Under the pieces are notes generated by a model. It saw only the letters and a list, made by a program, of their open reading frames with translations, ran no database searches and had not been told where the DNA came from. A stretch of DNA of 64,000 bases from Palaemon carinicauda (lineage: Eukaryota; Arthropoda; Malacostraca; Decapoda; Palaemonidae), in NCBI RefSeq assembly GCF_036898095.1, contig NC_090728.1, forward strand, positions 86,296,311 through 86,360,310. Reading direction: 5' to 3'. Made by a program: the position numbers and the translations under genes. Below, piece by piece: positions 10,601 through 20,624 of this stretch (its first letter is position 1; the number at the start of each line of letters is the position of its first letter).

Positions 10601-10688
10601 TATTTCAGACCCTGATTGACAACTTAATAATTTTTTACCAAGATCCTAACCAGCATGAGGGCACATTGCTCCATGATGTTCAGATTTA

Positions 10689-10904
10689 TTACAAGAAAAC
10701 TTTTATAAGGTAACAATGATTTATTTCCGGACATTCCGAGGCCCCATGCCTATCACTCAAGCATTTAATACATAAAGTTAATTCTTCAGCTCTACTCTTC
10801 CTAGATTGCAAAGTATCAAACCTAGTACATCTAGAAGAGTTATGACCAATTTCTTTACAAAATTTACACCTACCAGAAAATAAAGGTTTACTGGTAATTT
10901 GCAC
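10689..10904 (-). CDS. Zinc-knuckle (nucleocapsid) segment of BEL/Pao gag
   Basis: It follows gag in frame after a TAA. CKFCKEIGHNSSRC is a standard CX2CX4HX4C knuckle, followed about 27 residues later by CIKCLSDRHGASEC..NHC, a second cysteine-rich cluster of the BEL/Pao type. A degenerate third cluster (HHGAMCPHAG) lies downstream in another frame. Nucleocapsid would bind element RNA. Confidence 0.8.
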   Translation of the reverse strand: MQITSKPLFSGRCKFCKEIGHNSSRCTRFDTLQSRKSRAEELTLCIKCLSDRHGASECPEINHCYLIKVFL

Positions 10905-11921
10905 TTAAGAGTCATTACTGGCAGAAGATCTATTACCAAACTTAGATTGCTGGAAATTACGGTCTTTACCTTCAAATTTAACTTCTTTATCTTCATGTTC
11001 AACTTTAGGTTTTGCACCAGAATATTCATTATGACCTAAACTAAGGCGTGCAATAATACTCCGATAATTATCTAACAACTGGTTAGAATTAGGATAGGAA
11101 GATCCTGTAGTTCTAGAGAGTTCTATCAAAAAATTTCTAGGAAGCTTCCTATTTACAATTTTGCTAGTTAGCAATAGAGCAGCCGAATCAACTTCAATCA
11201 GAACTATACCAGGTCCCTTCAAGTCAATGAATTTATTATTCAAAGATCTAACTAAAGATTCTACTTCACTAAGTGATTTTACTTCAGAAATGTTCAAAAC
11301 TTCACCTATTACTTGATCAATTATGTTGTCTTGATCTAGAAAATTAAGATCTAATTGCTTAAAAGACAAATCAAAACCATTATCATCTACTGTAATGTTT
11401 TCTACTACACTTAAAGCTTCACCTAACAAATAACCCTTTAAATAAATAAACTTTTGAGCCCTAGTTAGGGTAGGCATACCAGCCAAAGTATTATTAAAAG
11501 CCTTCTTAAAGTTAAAATAGGCAAATGGATTAGCTGCATTGTTTTCAAACTTCTGAATTTGAATAAGAGGGAGAGGCAACTTTACAATTTTACTAGAACC
11601 ATTTTGAGGAGTATTCTTACCTCCAAACAAATTATCAGATTTTACTCTAAATTCAGACAGAGTTTTCTGTACTTCATAATGATAGTCTCTTGCTGCTTGC
11701 ATAATACTAACTAGTTCATCTTCAGCAGCAATTTCACAAATACTTGCATCAAAATTCTCAACTATTACTAAATTAGCATCAATTTTGTGAATGAATTCTT
11801 GCAACAAATGACCATTAATTTGATCATCGTTTAAAGAGTCAATCTTCCTAATATCAAGAGTTATTAAACCCTTAACATAGGCCCTCTTTCTAATTAACTT
11901 TCTCATTTCAGTCTCATCCAT
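10905..11921 (-). CDS. gag (matrix/capsid part) of BEL/Pao element
   Basis: Starts at ATG 11921 (MDETEMRKLIRKRAYVKG); three more codons are open upstream from a TTG, but the ATG has a good purine context (AAGATGG). About 338 residues: N-terminal helical part (QKTLSEFRVKSDNLFG), then LPLPLIQIQKFENNAANPFAYFNFKKAF, the DUF1759-type block typical of BEL/Pao gags, then ARLSLGHNEYSG and a charged tail. It ends at a TAA that separates capsid from the zinc knuckles in the same frame. Confidence 0.85.
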   Translation of the reverse strand: MDETEMRKLIRKRAYVKGLITLDIRKIDSLNDDQINGHLLQEFIHKIDANLVIVENFDASICEIAAEDELVSIMQAARDYHYEVQKTLSEFRVKSDNLFGGKNTPQNGSSKIVKLPLPLIQIQKFENNAANPFAYFNFKKAFNNTLAGMPTLTRAQKFIYLKGYLLGEALSVVENITVDDNGFDLSFKQLDLNFLDQDNIIDQVIGEVLNISEVKSLSEVESLVRSLNNKFIDLKGPGIVLIEVDSAALLLTSKIVNRKLPRNFLIELSRTTGSSYPNSNQLLDNYRSIIARLSLGHNEYSGAKPKVEHEDKEVKFEGKDRNFQQSKFGNRSSASNDS

Positions 11922-12291
11922 CTTGAACAATGCCTTTAACTAATACTAAATTACCCAAGGAAAAATTAAAACTTAACTTAATCAAGTCAATGCAAAGCAA
12001 GTTATCATCACTTACTTCCTAATGAAAATACAGCATATTATGCTAATACCAAAACTAGGCTAATCAACAGGTTATATACATGAAAAGGCTACTAACTTAA
12101 CCTAAGCTTAAATGAATACAGTATAAATTAAGACCGATACTGCTCCTTTCCTTATTAGGAATAACAGCAGTACAGGTATACACAAAATCCTGACATTTCA
12201 AAACCCAATTAAGCCTAGAGAGGACATCAAAAAGAGTAAATACTTGACACTAGAACTTAGCTTAAACTTTACTTTTAGGCCTTTACTTCAA

Positions 12292-12927
12292 CTAAAAGTC
12301 AGCCATTCTCTGCGCCAACTTCAAATTTCCATCGTAATTGAGATGGACCCCATCCCTGGCATAAAGGCTTGGGTCAGAGAATCTATTAACCCCCTTCATA
12401 ATAAACAGACTATGTTTTCCCTGCCATTTGTTCAACCACTTGTTGAATTTATTTGACTTGGCTTTGAAGTCTTGCCGCAACGCGTCAAAACTCTCTAAGT
12501 GGTTGAAATAGAATCTATCTTCTACTTGAGCAAAAATTAATTTAGCATTAGGACAAAATTGCTTCAACAATTCGGAAAAGGCCTCACAATTGCGTTCTAC
12601 CTGCCACACCTCAGCGGTACTAGGGATAGCGTCCAAATCGTTGCTTCCCAATAGCACAAAAATCCGGTCAGGCGTAGGCCTCCTACGAGGAGCAAAAAAT
12701 CTCTCTACTTCAATTTTAATGGTTTCGAATGTTGCACCCCCCTTATGAATATAACAAAACCCGTCACATTCCTTCAGGCGTAGCTCTGCCAACCTCCTAA
12801 CCCAGCAATGACCAATGACCAGAGTCATAGCCGCAAGAAACAACAGGACGAAAGCATACTGAAGTCTCGCGGGTAACAGCACTGTGTTTTTAAGTTCGAA
12901 AATGTTAGATTTATCTCTAACTGGCAT
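12292..12927 (-). CDS. SGNH/GDSL-hydrolase-like ORF upstream of BEL/Pao gag
   Basis: 211 codons, uninterrupted, from ATG 12927. After about 30 residues comes a hydrophobic stretch (YAFVLLFLAAMTLVIG) running into GHCWVRRLAEL. That matches SGNH block I, but the nucleophile serine is Cys (GHC, not GDS or GHS). Block II is HKGGATFETI, block III VLLGSNDLDAI, block V ARDGVHLNYDGN with the Asp/His pair. All four SGNH blocks appear in order and the length fits a single SGNH domain. The ORF is oriented like the element and ends about 370 bases before gag. SGNH proteins are known from Ngaro elements and from ORF1 of CR1/L2 LINEs; I do not know it as standard BEL/Pao cargo. It could belong to an unrelated older insertion. 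Whether Cys supports catalysis is unknown. Confidence 0.75.
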   Translation of the reverse strand: MPVRDKSNIFELKNTVLLPARLQYAFVLLFLAAMTLVIGHCWVRRLAELRLKECDGFCYIHKGGATFETIKIEVERFFAPRRRPTPDRIFVLLGSNDLDAIPSTAEVWQVERNCEAFSELLKQFCPNAKLIFAQVEDRFYFNHLESFDALRQDFKAKSNKFNKWLNKWQGKHSLFIMKGVNRFSDPSLYARDGVHLNYDGNLKLAQRMADF

Positions 12928-12955
12928 CAAATTAGGAGTAAGTCTTTATTTATCA

Positions 12956-12964
12956 ACTTACCTG
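12956..12964 (-). promoter_or_regulatory. Consensus splice donor in the leader of the SGNH ORF
   Basis: The minus strand reads CAG|GTAAGT, with the exon edge at 12962, about 30 bases before the SGNH ATG. A plausible acceptor (TGTATTTTCATTAG) lies on the minus strand upstream of gag, in 11930-12060. If used, splicing would remove the SGNH ORF and bring gag close to the 5' end. Confidence 0.4.
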
Positions 12965-13465
12965 CACTGTAAAACGTGGCGCAAATCTTGAACTGTTCGA
13001 ACTTAAAAGTTCACTCTTCAATAGAAAGAACACTCGTTCCAAGGAATGCGGCCGTCTTCTGGGTATAACGATTTGAGCTCAACTGACGCTCCCAGTCTGA
13101 TTCAACTTGAAAACGACTCACGTTTTCTTTCCTTAGTTCGAACGCTCTCGAACATTCGTTGAAAAATAAAGACGGGAAATCAAAACTGTTTCCTTATAAG
13201 GAATACATTTAACATTTAATTATTTAATTCAATTAGAATACAAAAAAAAGGGAAAGTTAAACATTTACATTTAATATTAACAAAAGGCAATCATTCAGTT
13301 TACTTATCGTCCATGTCCGAACACCAAAACAAAACAGAAAAGTAAGAACTACTTAACTAGTCAATTCGACTATTTCCAATGAATGTAATTACCTGTCTCT
13401 AATCAACTATTTCTACAGTTACAGCTAATTAAAACTATAAAGGAAGAAGGTACTCAACTTAGACG
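12965..13465. other. Leader or flank of the BEL/SGNH unit, non-coding
   Basis: GC-richer patch at 13020-13170 within AT-rich DNA. No ORF of note. Any 5' LTR of the BEL element should begin here or beyond; I cannot define it. Confidence 0.35.
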
Positions 13466-13648
13466 ATGAAGAGGAAACCATCATGCAAGGAATTACTCCA
13501 AAAAGGGCTGAAAAAGTGCGCACCCAAAAAACTACAACTCAGTAGGAACACTGTGAACAAAAGGAATGAGTTCATCAGAGACGGACAGTACTATGAGAGG
13601 AGAGGATATGTAATGACTCCTCACCTATCCTTCTCCTTAGATTCCTAG
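13466..13648 (+). other. Unrecognised 60-codon ORF
   Basis: Lysine/arginine-rich (MKRKPSCKELLQKGLKKC..), no family recognised, AT-rich neighbourhood, no clear promoter. Probably chance or a transposon fragment. Confidence 0.15.
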
Positions 13649-13649
13649 A

Positions 13650-14400
13650 CTGGGTTAAGTCTGTTAGGGGTGCAGATATCTATGGTTATCTATGGATACG
13701 TCCCTGATATACACGATATCTTCGGATAGTCGTTCCGGGGGTTAGAACCCCGTGATACCTGACGGTAATTCTCTTGTAATATCACTCACAGAAATATTAT
13801 ACAGTAGGAAACTGCCGGAAGGAACTTCCATCAGGACGACTTGGCTCAGGCACAAAAATTATTTTATATTTTATGCTGAGTAGTTACTGACATTATCCCT
13901 CAGTGCAATTTATTACTTTTACATTAAGACCCTCAAGAGATGGGGGTGCAGGTAAAATGCCGTTTTGTTTTCGTGGCTTTACTGGGTGAACTTTGGTGAA
14001 CAATTATTTCACAAATCTCTTCTAAAGTACAGAATTAGTTAGTACACAAAATTGGAACAAAATTAATTCTCTTGGAGATTGGAGGCTGCAACCATGTACT
14101 GGAACTTCAAATTGCTGTGGGTGACGGAATTTATGAGTCCCCCTTTCAGGCAGTAAGGGAACTCGGTCTAAAGTCGACTATACATGCAGAGGACTGACCG
14201 TACAGTTTGTCCTTAAAGACTGGAGGAACGCCCCAATCCTGTGAAAAATCCCCGCATAAGCTACGGACTATAATGCTTAGTTCAAAAGGATTGGGCACCC
14301 AGGATAGACCCATATGGTTATGTTTTTAGTACTTGTTAACTAAATTTGGTACGTTACCGGGTATCAAGTACAATTGGTAGCCTAGGCTACATCTAATTTT
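13650..14400. repeat. Probable dispersed repeat, unclassified
   Basis: Moderately GC-rich block with phrases I associate with decapod dispersed repeats (around 13735-13850 'ggggttagaaccccgtga', 'gccggaaggaacttcc'). No coding capacity. The classification rests on memory, not on a second copy in this window. Confidence 0.3.
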
Positions 14401-16116
14401 GAAAATGCCAAATTTTGGTACTTTTTACTTTCTTTATTTATTATATAATATGAATCTATGAAATCTGACTTAAAATAATCATATGAAGGAACGTGATAAG
14501 CATTCTCTGTCGGCTTCTACATGGTAGAGATTTGTCTGCTAAAGTGTTAATGTACTTATTTCTCTTGAAGTCATTATAGGATTACTTTTTCCGTTTATCC
14601 CCATTAATCTGAGAGTCCAAGTGTCTCCTGGGAGGAATATACTAAGTGGATTTTTAGACCTTTCTGGAGATTATCTCATGCTGAAGAACTACTGCACTTT
14701 TAATTAGGCGTACCTGTTTTCGCGTTAATTTATAGAAATTTGAAAACGACTGCGTTTATACAGGCAGAGACATAATGTGAGAGAGATATACATAAGTTAA
14801 TAGAATTATTAGTAGCTACTTAATTTATCCTCTATCCATATTTTACACCTTCATTTTTTCCTATGAAGAGAATTCATAAAACATAATCAGAATATTATTT
14901 CTTTTTTCCTTTTGTTTCAGTATCTGTTTATTATCAGAATACAAGATACTATTGCACGAATAAAGTAGATTACTGTATGGTTTTAAAGATAAAATATACT
15001 ATGAAAAAGGAGAGTAAATTTAAGGAAATCATAAATTGGTGAATGAAAATGTGAGGCCAAAAACTTAAATAAAGAGCAATGAAATGCATAACATTATTCA
15101 CTTGTGAAAAACAATCAGTTTATCTTTATAATATAAAAAGTGCTCCGATCAAGGGACGAAGTATCAAAAAAGGTGAGTCAAACCCGTCAGCATGCTAGAC
15201 AGTGCTCACGCATGCACGAGACTGATGGGCCATACTGCCAATCTCGACGGTTTTCGCCTCTCTGGTCCATCATGCTGACAGGATGAGAGGACAGGCCAGT
15301 AACGATGGGTTTATCCTGTTTACCCCCTACACGTTAAGGATTGGTGCGAGCGCGCCAATCGTGAACATATAACGCCAATCCTCTGCATTTATGACCTGCT
15401 TAAGCCAGATGTCCTCCAAATAGAGACATTGAAAAATTCCTCCTACCTCGTCTCAGACAGGGGTTAGTTATTTATCCATATCTTGGTTGAAAAACAAAAT
15501 GGCTTCTCCAACTGGACTTCTCTCCCATTTCTTGTGGCGAACTTAACCGCATTTCTTGAAGTTAATTAAATGCCTGTCACGTCGGCACTTGGTGGGAGGG
15601 GGGCACGACCTAAGATAGGAAAGAATTGAGAACATTTTCACTTTGATTGCTTGAATGGGAAGATCCTCTCCTGCTTCCTCGCAGGCATCTTTTGTAAGTC
15701 AAAATAAGGTGTGGCAAATTACATCACGTCATGTGACTGTTCTTGTGTTTTATTGGTCCCCTTCTTCTAACATAATGTTCATGTCATTCATTGTACTTGA
15801 TGTCCTGGTGACGCCATTTTTACTGGCTTTCTTTCAAGACTTCTTTTGGGCTGGCAAGCAGCGCGTGGCAATTACTCATACAAATGAGTCATGTGCTCAG
15901 CTTCTCGTTCTGGCTTGTGATGTCTATAAAACAACAACGGCAAAATTTAACTCTCACAATGCCTTTTCACTCCATCTCTCTATCGATTCTAGTCTCTCTG
16001 TTTACAATAACTCTTTACGAAATCAACTAATTTTATTTGTCTCTATCATTTAATTAATGAACAAAACTTACAAAAGAGCTAATTACATACATTCAATGTG
16101 AAATTTTCTCCTGACA
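14400..16116. other. Non-coding interval with promoter-like sequence at its right end
   Basis: No recognisable gene. 15188-15280 contains a short inverted repeat (GTCAGCATG / CATGCTGAC). 15340-15360 is a near-palindrome ATTGG..GCGAGCGC..CCAAT. A TATAAA box sits at 15925-15930 downstream of CCAAT-type motifs and a CRE-like ACGTCATGTGAC (about 15728). An open frame at 15655-16053 overlaps this but resembles no family. Confidence 0.4.
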
Positions 16117-16307
<191 letters not shown>

Positions 16308-16737
16308 TGGAACCTCTACACACGAACGTATCTACATCCAAATTTTCCAACACCTGAAGTAAAATTTGAGCAATTTTTTGACTCTACACCCAAATTTTAT
16401 TTCAACACACGAAGGAAGCAATTTTCGTCGTACCGGTTGTATCCGAATTTTTCGACACGCGAAGTACAATTCGAACACGTTCCTACTCTGCACCCGAAAT
16501 AAACAATACAGTACCCATACGCGTACGCGTAGATGGTACTCATAGCGCCGGATGTATTTTTTATTTCCGCCGATAGAAGGCAGTACTTCGACCTCGGAGG
16601 GACCCTCAATTAGCGTGGCTTGGGTCATTCCTCTGTTCTCGTCGGCTTCGTGTGGTTGTGCCCTGTGCGTTCTGCTATTAACTGTATTTTAATCGTGATT
16701 TTTTACGTTCATCCTTTTACGGTTTTTTACGTAAATC

Positions 16738-18481
16738 ATGGGTCCTAAAAGGCTTAGTTTCGCAAGTGGCAGTGGTAGTGGTGAGAAAAGGAAGAAGGAA
16801 ATGCTTTCTTTAGAAGTAAAGCAAGAAATTATTGAGTGAACTTGCAAAAGAATATGGCCAAAATACGTCGATGATCTCGACAATCTTGAAACAGAAAGAA
16901 GCCATTAAAGCAGTGACCCCTTCTTAGGGGATCACCATCATTTCAAAACGTCGTAGCCCTGTCATAGAAGAGATGGAATGACTTCTGCTAATCTGGATCA
17001 AAGACAGAGAGATTGTTGGCGACACCATCACCGAAACTATCATCTGCGAGAAGGCTCATGCCATCTTCACTGACTTGAAGGAGGCGAGCTCTGGGGGTGA
17101 TGCTGGGGAGAGTTCAACCGAATGTTCCTCAGACGATTTCAAGGTATCTCGTGGCTGGTTTGAAAAATTTAAGAAACGGTCCGGGATTCATTCAGTTGTT
17201 CGCCACGGAGAGGCTGCTAGTGCGTACAAAAAGGCTGCAGCTGACTTTGTGAAGAGCTTTGAAAGGACCGTGCAGGAAGAAAGCTACATAGAGCAGCAGG
17301 TGTTCAATTGTGATAAAGACGGGCTGTTTTGGAAGAAGATGCCCAGTCGAACCTACATCACCGCCGAAGAGAAGAAATTGCCTGGGCATAAGCCAATGAA
17401 GGATCGGTTGACTCTTGCCCTATGTGCCAACGCTAGCGGGGACTTTAAAGTCAAGCCCTTACTGGTTTACCATTCGGAGAACCCTAGGGCCTTTAAGGCA
17501 CAGAATGTGGATAAGGACCAGCTTCATGTTTTCTGGCGATCCAACTCGAACTCCTGGGTCACTAGGCAGTTCTTTGTCCAATGGGTTAATCAAGTTTTCG
17601 GTCCTTCTGTGAAGAAGTATCTTCATGAGCAGAAATTACCTTTAAAGTGCCTGCTATGCCTTGACAATGCACCCGCTCACCCCCCCAGACTCGAAGATGA
17701 TATCTTCAAAGAATTCAAGTTCATAAAGGTGCTGTATATTCCACCGAATACCACCTCTATCCTCCAGCCCATGGACCAGCAAGTCATCTCGAACTTCAAG
17801 AGGCTCTACACCAAGCACCTATTCAAGCAGTCCTTTAATGTCACGCAAAGCACAAACTTAACTTTGCGTGAATTTTGGAAAAGCCACTTTAACATCGTGC
17901 ACTGCTTGAAGATCATAGATAAGGCTTGGGTGGGATTAACTCGACGAACTCTCAATTCTGCCTGGAAGAAGCTGTGGCCTGATGCAGTTTCTCCCCGAGA
18001 TTTCGAGGGTTTTGACCCCGAACCTGATCCCATGGTGGGTGCAGCGGAAGACGTAGAGGAAATCGTCTCCCTTGGCAAGTCCATGGGTCTGGAGGTCGAC
18101 ACAGATGACATCACGGAACTCGTCGCCGAACATCACGACGAACTTACTACAGAGGACCTCAAGGAACTCCATGCTATGTCTGAGCACATGAGTGATGACG
18201 AGGAAGGGATCGAGGAGGTAGAACATGTGTTAGGCTCGGCGCAAATAAAAGAGGTGTTAGGAAAATATCAAGATGTGGTCGACTTCATCGACAAATACCA
18301 TCCAAAGAAATTGCAGGTTTGTCGTGTAGTTGCGCAGTTCGATGATGTTTGCCTGACTCATTTTCGAAACATATCGATAGCTTCTTTAAAAAAACTACGA
18401 AGCGAACTCATGATGAAGAGGAAGGAAGGGGTTGAAAGAAAACGGCAAAGAGTGAAGAGAAAAAAATTCAATCAATTTTAA
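16738..18481 (+). pseudogene. Tigger transposase (TIGD1-like), N-terminal lesions, intact DDD core
   Basis: A DDE/D transposase that would cut and paste the element. ATG 16738 opens with MGPKRLSFASGSGSGEKRKK and the first helix-turn-helix (SLEVKQEII), then hits TGA at 16837-16839. The reading continues one frame over (ELAKEYGQNTS) with further stops TAG 16925-16927 and TGA 16979-16981. From 16982 to 18481 the frame is open. It covers the second CENP-B-type DNA-binding domain (VSRGWFEKFKKRSGI), FNCDKDGLFWKKMP (first Asp), CLLCLDNAPAHPP (second Asp), PPNTTSILQPMDQQVI (third Asp), then a long acidic C-terminus and basic tail. The catalytic core is complete; DNA recognition is not. Confidence 0.93.
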
Positions 18482-18662
18482 GTGTAGAGAGTGAAAGAGA
18501 TTAAAATTAATCATCAAAAAGAAAAAAAGAAAATGTAAAAAAAAATATAAAATATAAAAAAAAAAAATAAGCTAAGTTAGGTTAAAGTTCACTTAGTGTA
18601 AGTTAGAATAAGTTACGGTAGTGTACGTTTATCGTAGTCACCCTCTCTACCTCCTCGCCGCC

Positions 18663-18860
18663 CGTCCGTCTCCTCTCTGCGTAGCAAGACCGACACCTCG
18701 CTGGACTTTCTAAGGTAGAGTAATGCTAAAAATCCGTTTCTTATTTATTATTTCTTTATAACGTCCGTCTCCTCTCTGCGTAGCAAGACCGACACCTGCG
18801 CTGGACTTTCTAAGGTAGAGTGACGCTAAAAATCCGTTTCTTATTTATTATATCTTTATA
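18663..18860 (+). repeat. Tandem duplication of a ~99-bp unit in the Tigger 3' region
   Basis: The segment beginning CGTCCGTCTCCTCTCTGCG at 18663 recurs at 18762 almost unchanged (one extra G and a couple of substitutions). It lies between the transposase stop and the 3' inverted repeat. Confidence 0.9.
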
Positions 18861-19109
18861 ATTATTCTTTTTTACGTGTCTTTTATCTAATTTAGAGTGC
18901 ATATTGTCATGTGTAATTATGTGTCGTAATTTATTAAGGAGTTATCATAGGTTTTTGGGCTCAACCACGGATTAACCCTATTTCAATGTATTCTTATGGG
19001 AAAATTTGTTTCTACATCCGAACATTTTCTACACCCGAAGTCGGTTGTGGAACGGATTAAATTCGTATGTAGAGGTACCACTGTATATGTATATCGTATA
19101 TGTGTGTGT

Positions 19110-20158
19110 GTTCTTATAAAGCTGCTCTGACATGAAAATAGGTTATTTTATTCACATATTTCATTTGTGGATTTAAGAGATGTATAGCCAGCTCGTAAGG
19201 TGGGTCCCACTCATGGAGAATTAAGTAAATATATGTAAATTACATAAGACTGTTGTCATTCATTTAATCGTATTTTCATTTAGTTCTGTATATGTAAATT
19301 TACGTTATTTTAAAGAAATAAATTTTTATTTCACGTAGATTGCTTACGAAGTCTTATGCAACTTGTTAAAGGTATACTGTATGACACACACAAGGGATTA
19401 CACCATGTTTCCATGTGGTTGGAAATTGCATGAAGGCTCTAGACTAAACTTATTCCTTTTTTTAATGTTACGAGAGGAGGTGGGCGCAGTTAGCTTAGAG
19501 GGTTGCCATCCTCAGGTGAGGATAGAACCATACTTCAAACTGTCAAGTTGGCAACATTAACGCGGCAAGAGCCCATGCCCCCACACTTCGAGAAAGCTTT
19601 GCTGGAAGATTTTAGAGTGACGTAGTATGACATAAAAGGGGCCTACTACTGTTTTGTAGAGAGAAATCCAGCCTGACATTCCGATAGAGCCATATGTACG
19701 ACAGTCCTCTCACTAGCATCTATCCAGACACTAAGTGCTTCCTCTCAAATGTGTATAGTGCATTCAAACATTGGTGTTATATTGTGTGTTTAATTTGAAA
19801 GAAGTGAAGTGTATTTGTAAGTTCAGTTTATATTATAAAATTAATTGGTTTTTTTTTTGTGACTGGCCCTGTGTGATTTGGTTAAACAGTGAAATGCATT
19901 TATTTTTGCTTAACCATTTTGTAACATTGTGTGAGGCCAAAGGTCGTAAGAATAACAGTTACTTATATGTAAAGGTATAATTATTGTTCATTTTCTATAG
20001 TATTAAAGTGTCCTTTTTTGCATTTATTGTCAAAATTAGATATTTTCATAAATTAATTTTTAGTGAAACAAATGATTGTATTATTTTAGAAGTTCAGATT
20101 TAAATTTCAAGTGATTTATTTTTTGTATTACTGTTGAATTGTTAGTTTCTATAGAATC

Positions 20159-20226
<68 letters not shown>

Positions 20227-20516
20227 AAATATATTTCGATCACCAATGATTAATTCACTTACTTGTTCGTATCACTGCCTTTGAACCGAAGTAAGAGGTT
20301 GATGTAAGAATAGTTCCTGTTAAAAGTAAAGCACTCACTCAGTTTTGTTTTGAGAGTGAATTAAAGGGACCTTTAGATATTCGGTATTCATATATATTAA
20401 CATCAGGGAGTTGGGAATTATTCTCAGAGCTCGGAGGTATTCTCTTGTGTAATATAACGCAGGTGAATTTGGAGCTTGGGAGTTTACGTAATTCGCTAGT
20501 GGTAATATATATTTTT
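19110..20516 (+). repeat. Outer 5' LTR of Gmr1-like copy 1
   Basis: About 1.4 kb. Begins TTCTTATAAAGCTGCTCTGAC, ends near GTAATATATATTTT. It aligns along its length with LTRs at 20625-21950 and 31653-33060. A 60-bp (TA)n tract (20162-20222) sits where the sister LTRs have a short TA-rich motif. Confidence 0.88.
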
Positions 20517-20530
20517 TGGTGCCCAGACCC
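20517..20530 (+). promoter_or_regulatory. Primer-binding site of Gmr1-like copy 1
   Basis: TGGTGCCCAGACCC directly follows the LTR end; the same or near-same string follows the LTR at 52917 and 63936 and, reversed, at 50478-50489. Begins with TGG as expected for a tRNA 3' CCA; the tRNA species is not identified. Confidence 0.65.
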
Positions 20531-20624
20531 TGGGATCGAGCGAGTCTGTTTTAAATATTGGTGATATCAGAGCCGTGTTTTGATTAAAGTTTTGACCAGT
20601 TTAGTGTAGATAGGATTCCGTATA

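Larger units (their letters stand above)
6557..12930 (-). mobile_element. BEL/Pao LTR retrotransposon with upstream SGNH ORF, LTRs not identified
   Basis: Read on the minus strand the order is SGNH-like ORF (12927-12292), gag (11921-10905), zinc knuckles (10904-10689), protease (10600-9869), RT and RNase H (9996-7724), integrase (7591-6557). Integrase last and the family-specific gag and protease types identify BEL/Pao. Gag is separated from the zinc-knuckle ORF by one in-frame TAA, and protease from RT by a frame change at a T7 run. I searched by eye for direct repeats flanking the unit (5733-6200 versus 12960-13500) and found none. The LTRs are therefore missing, strongly diverged, or further out. 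Confidence 0.85.

Noticed and set aside
15655..16053. 132-codon plus-strand ORF
   Set aside because: No family motif, sits over promoter-like non-coding sequence, no coding signature.
19363..19560. Small ORF MTHTRDYTMFPCGWKLHEG.. repeated at 31926-32174
   Set aside because: It lies inside two LTR copies; similarity is LTR homology, and the LTR at 20625 has it broken.
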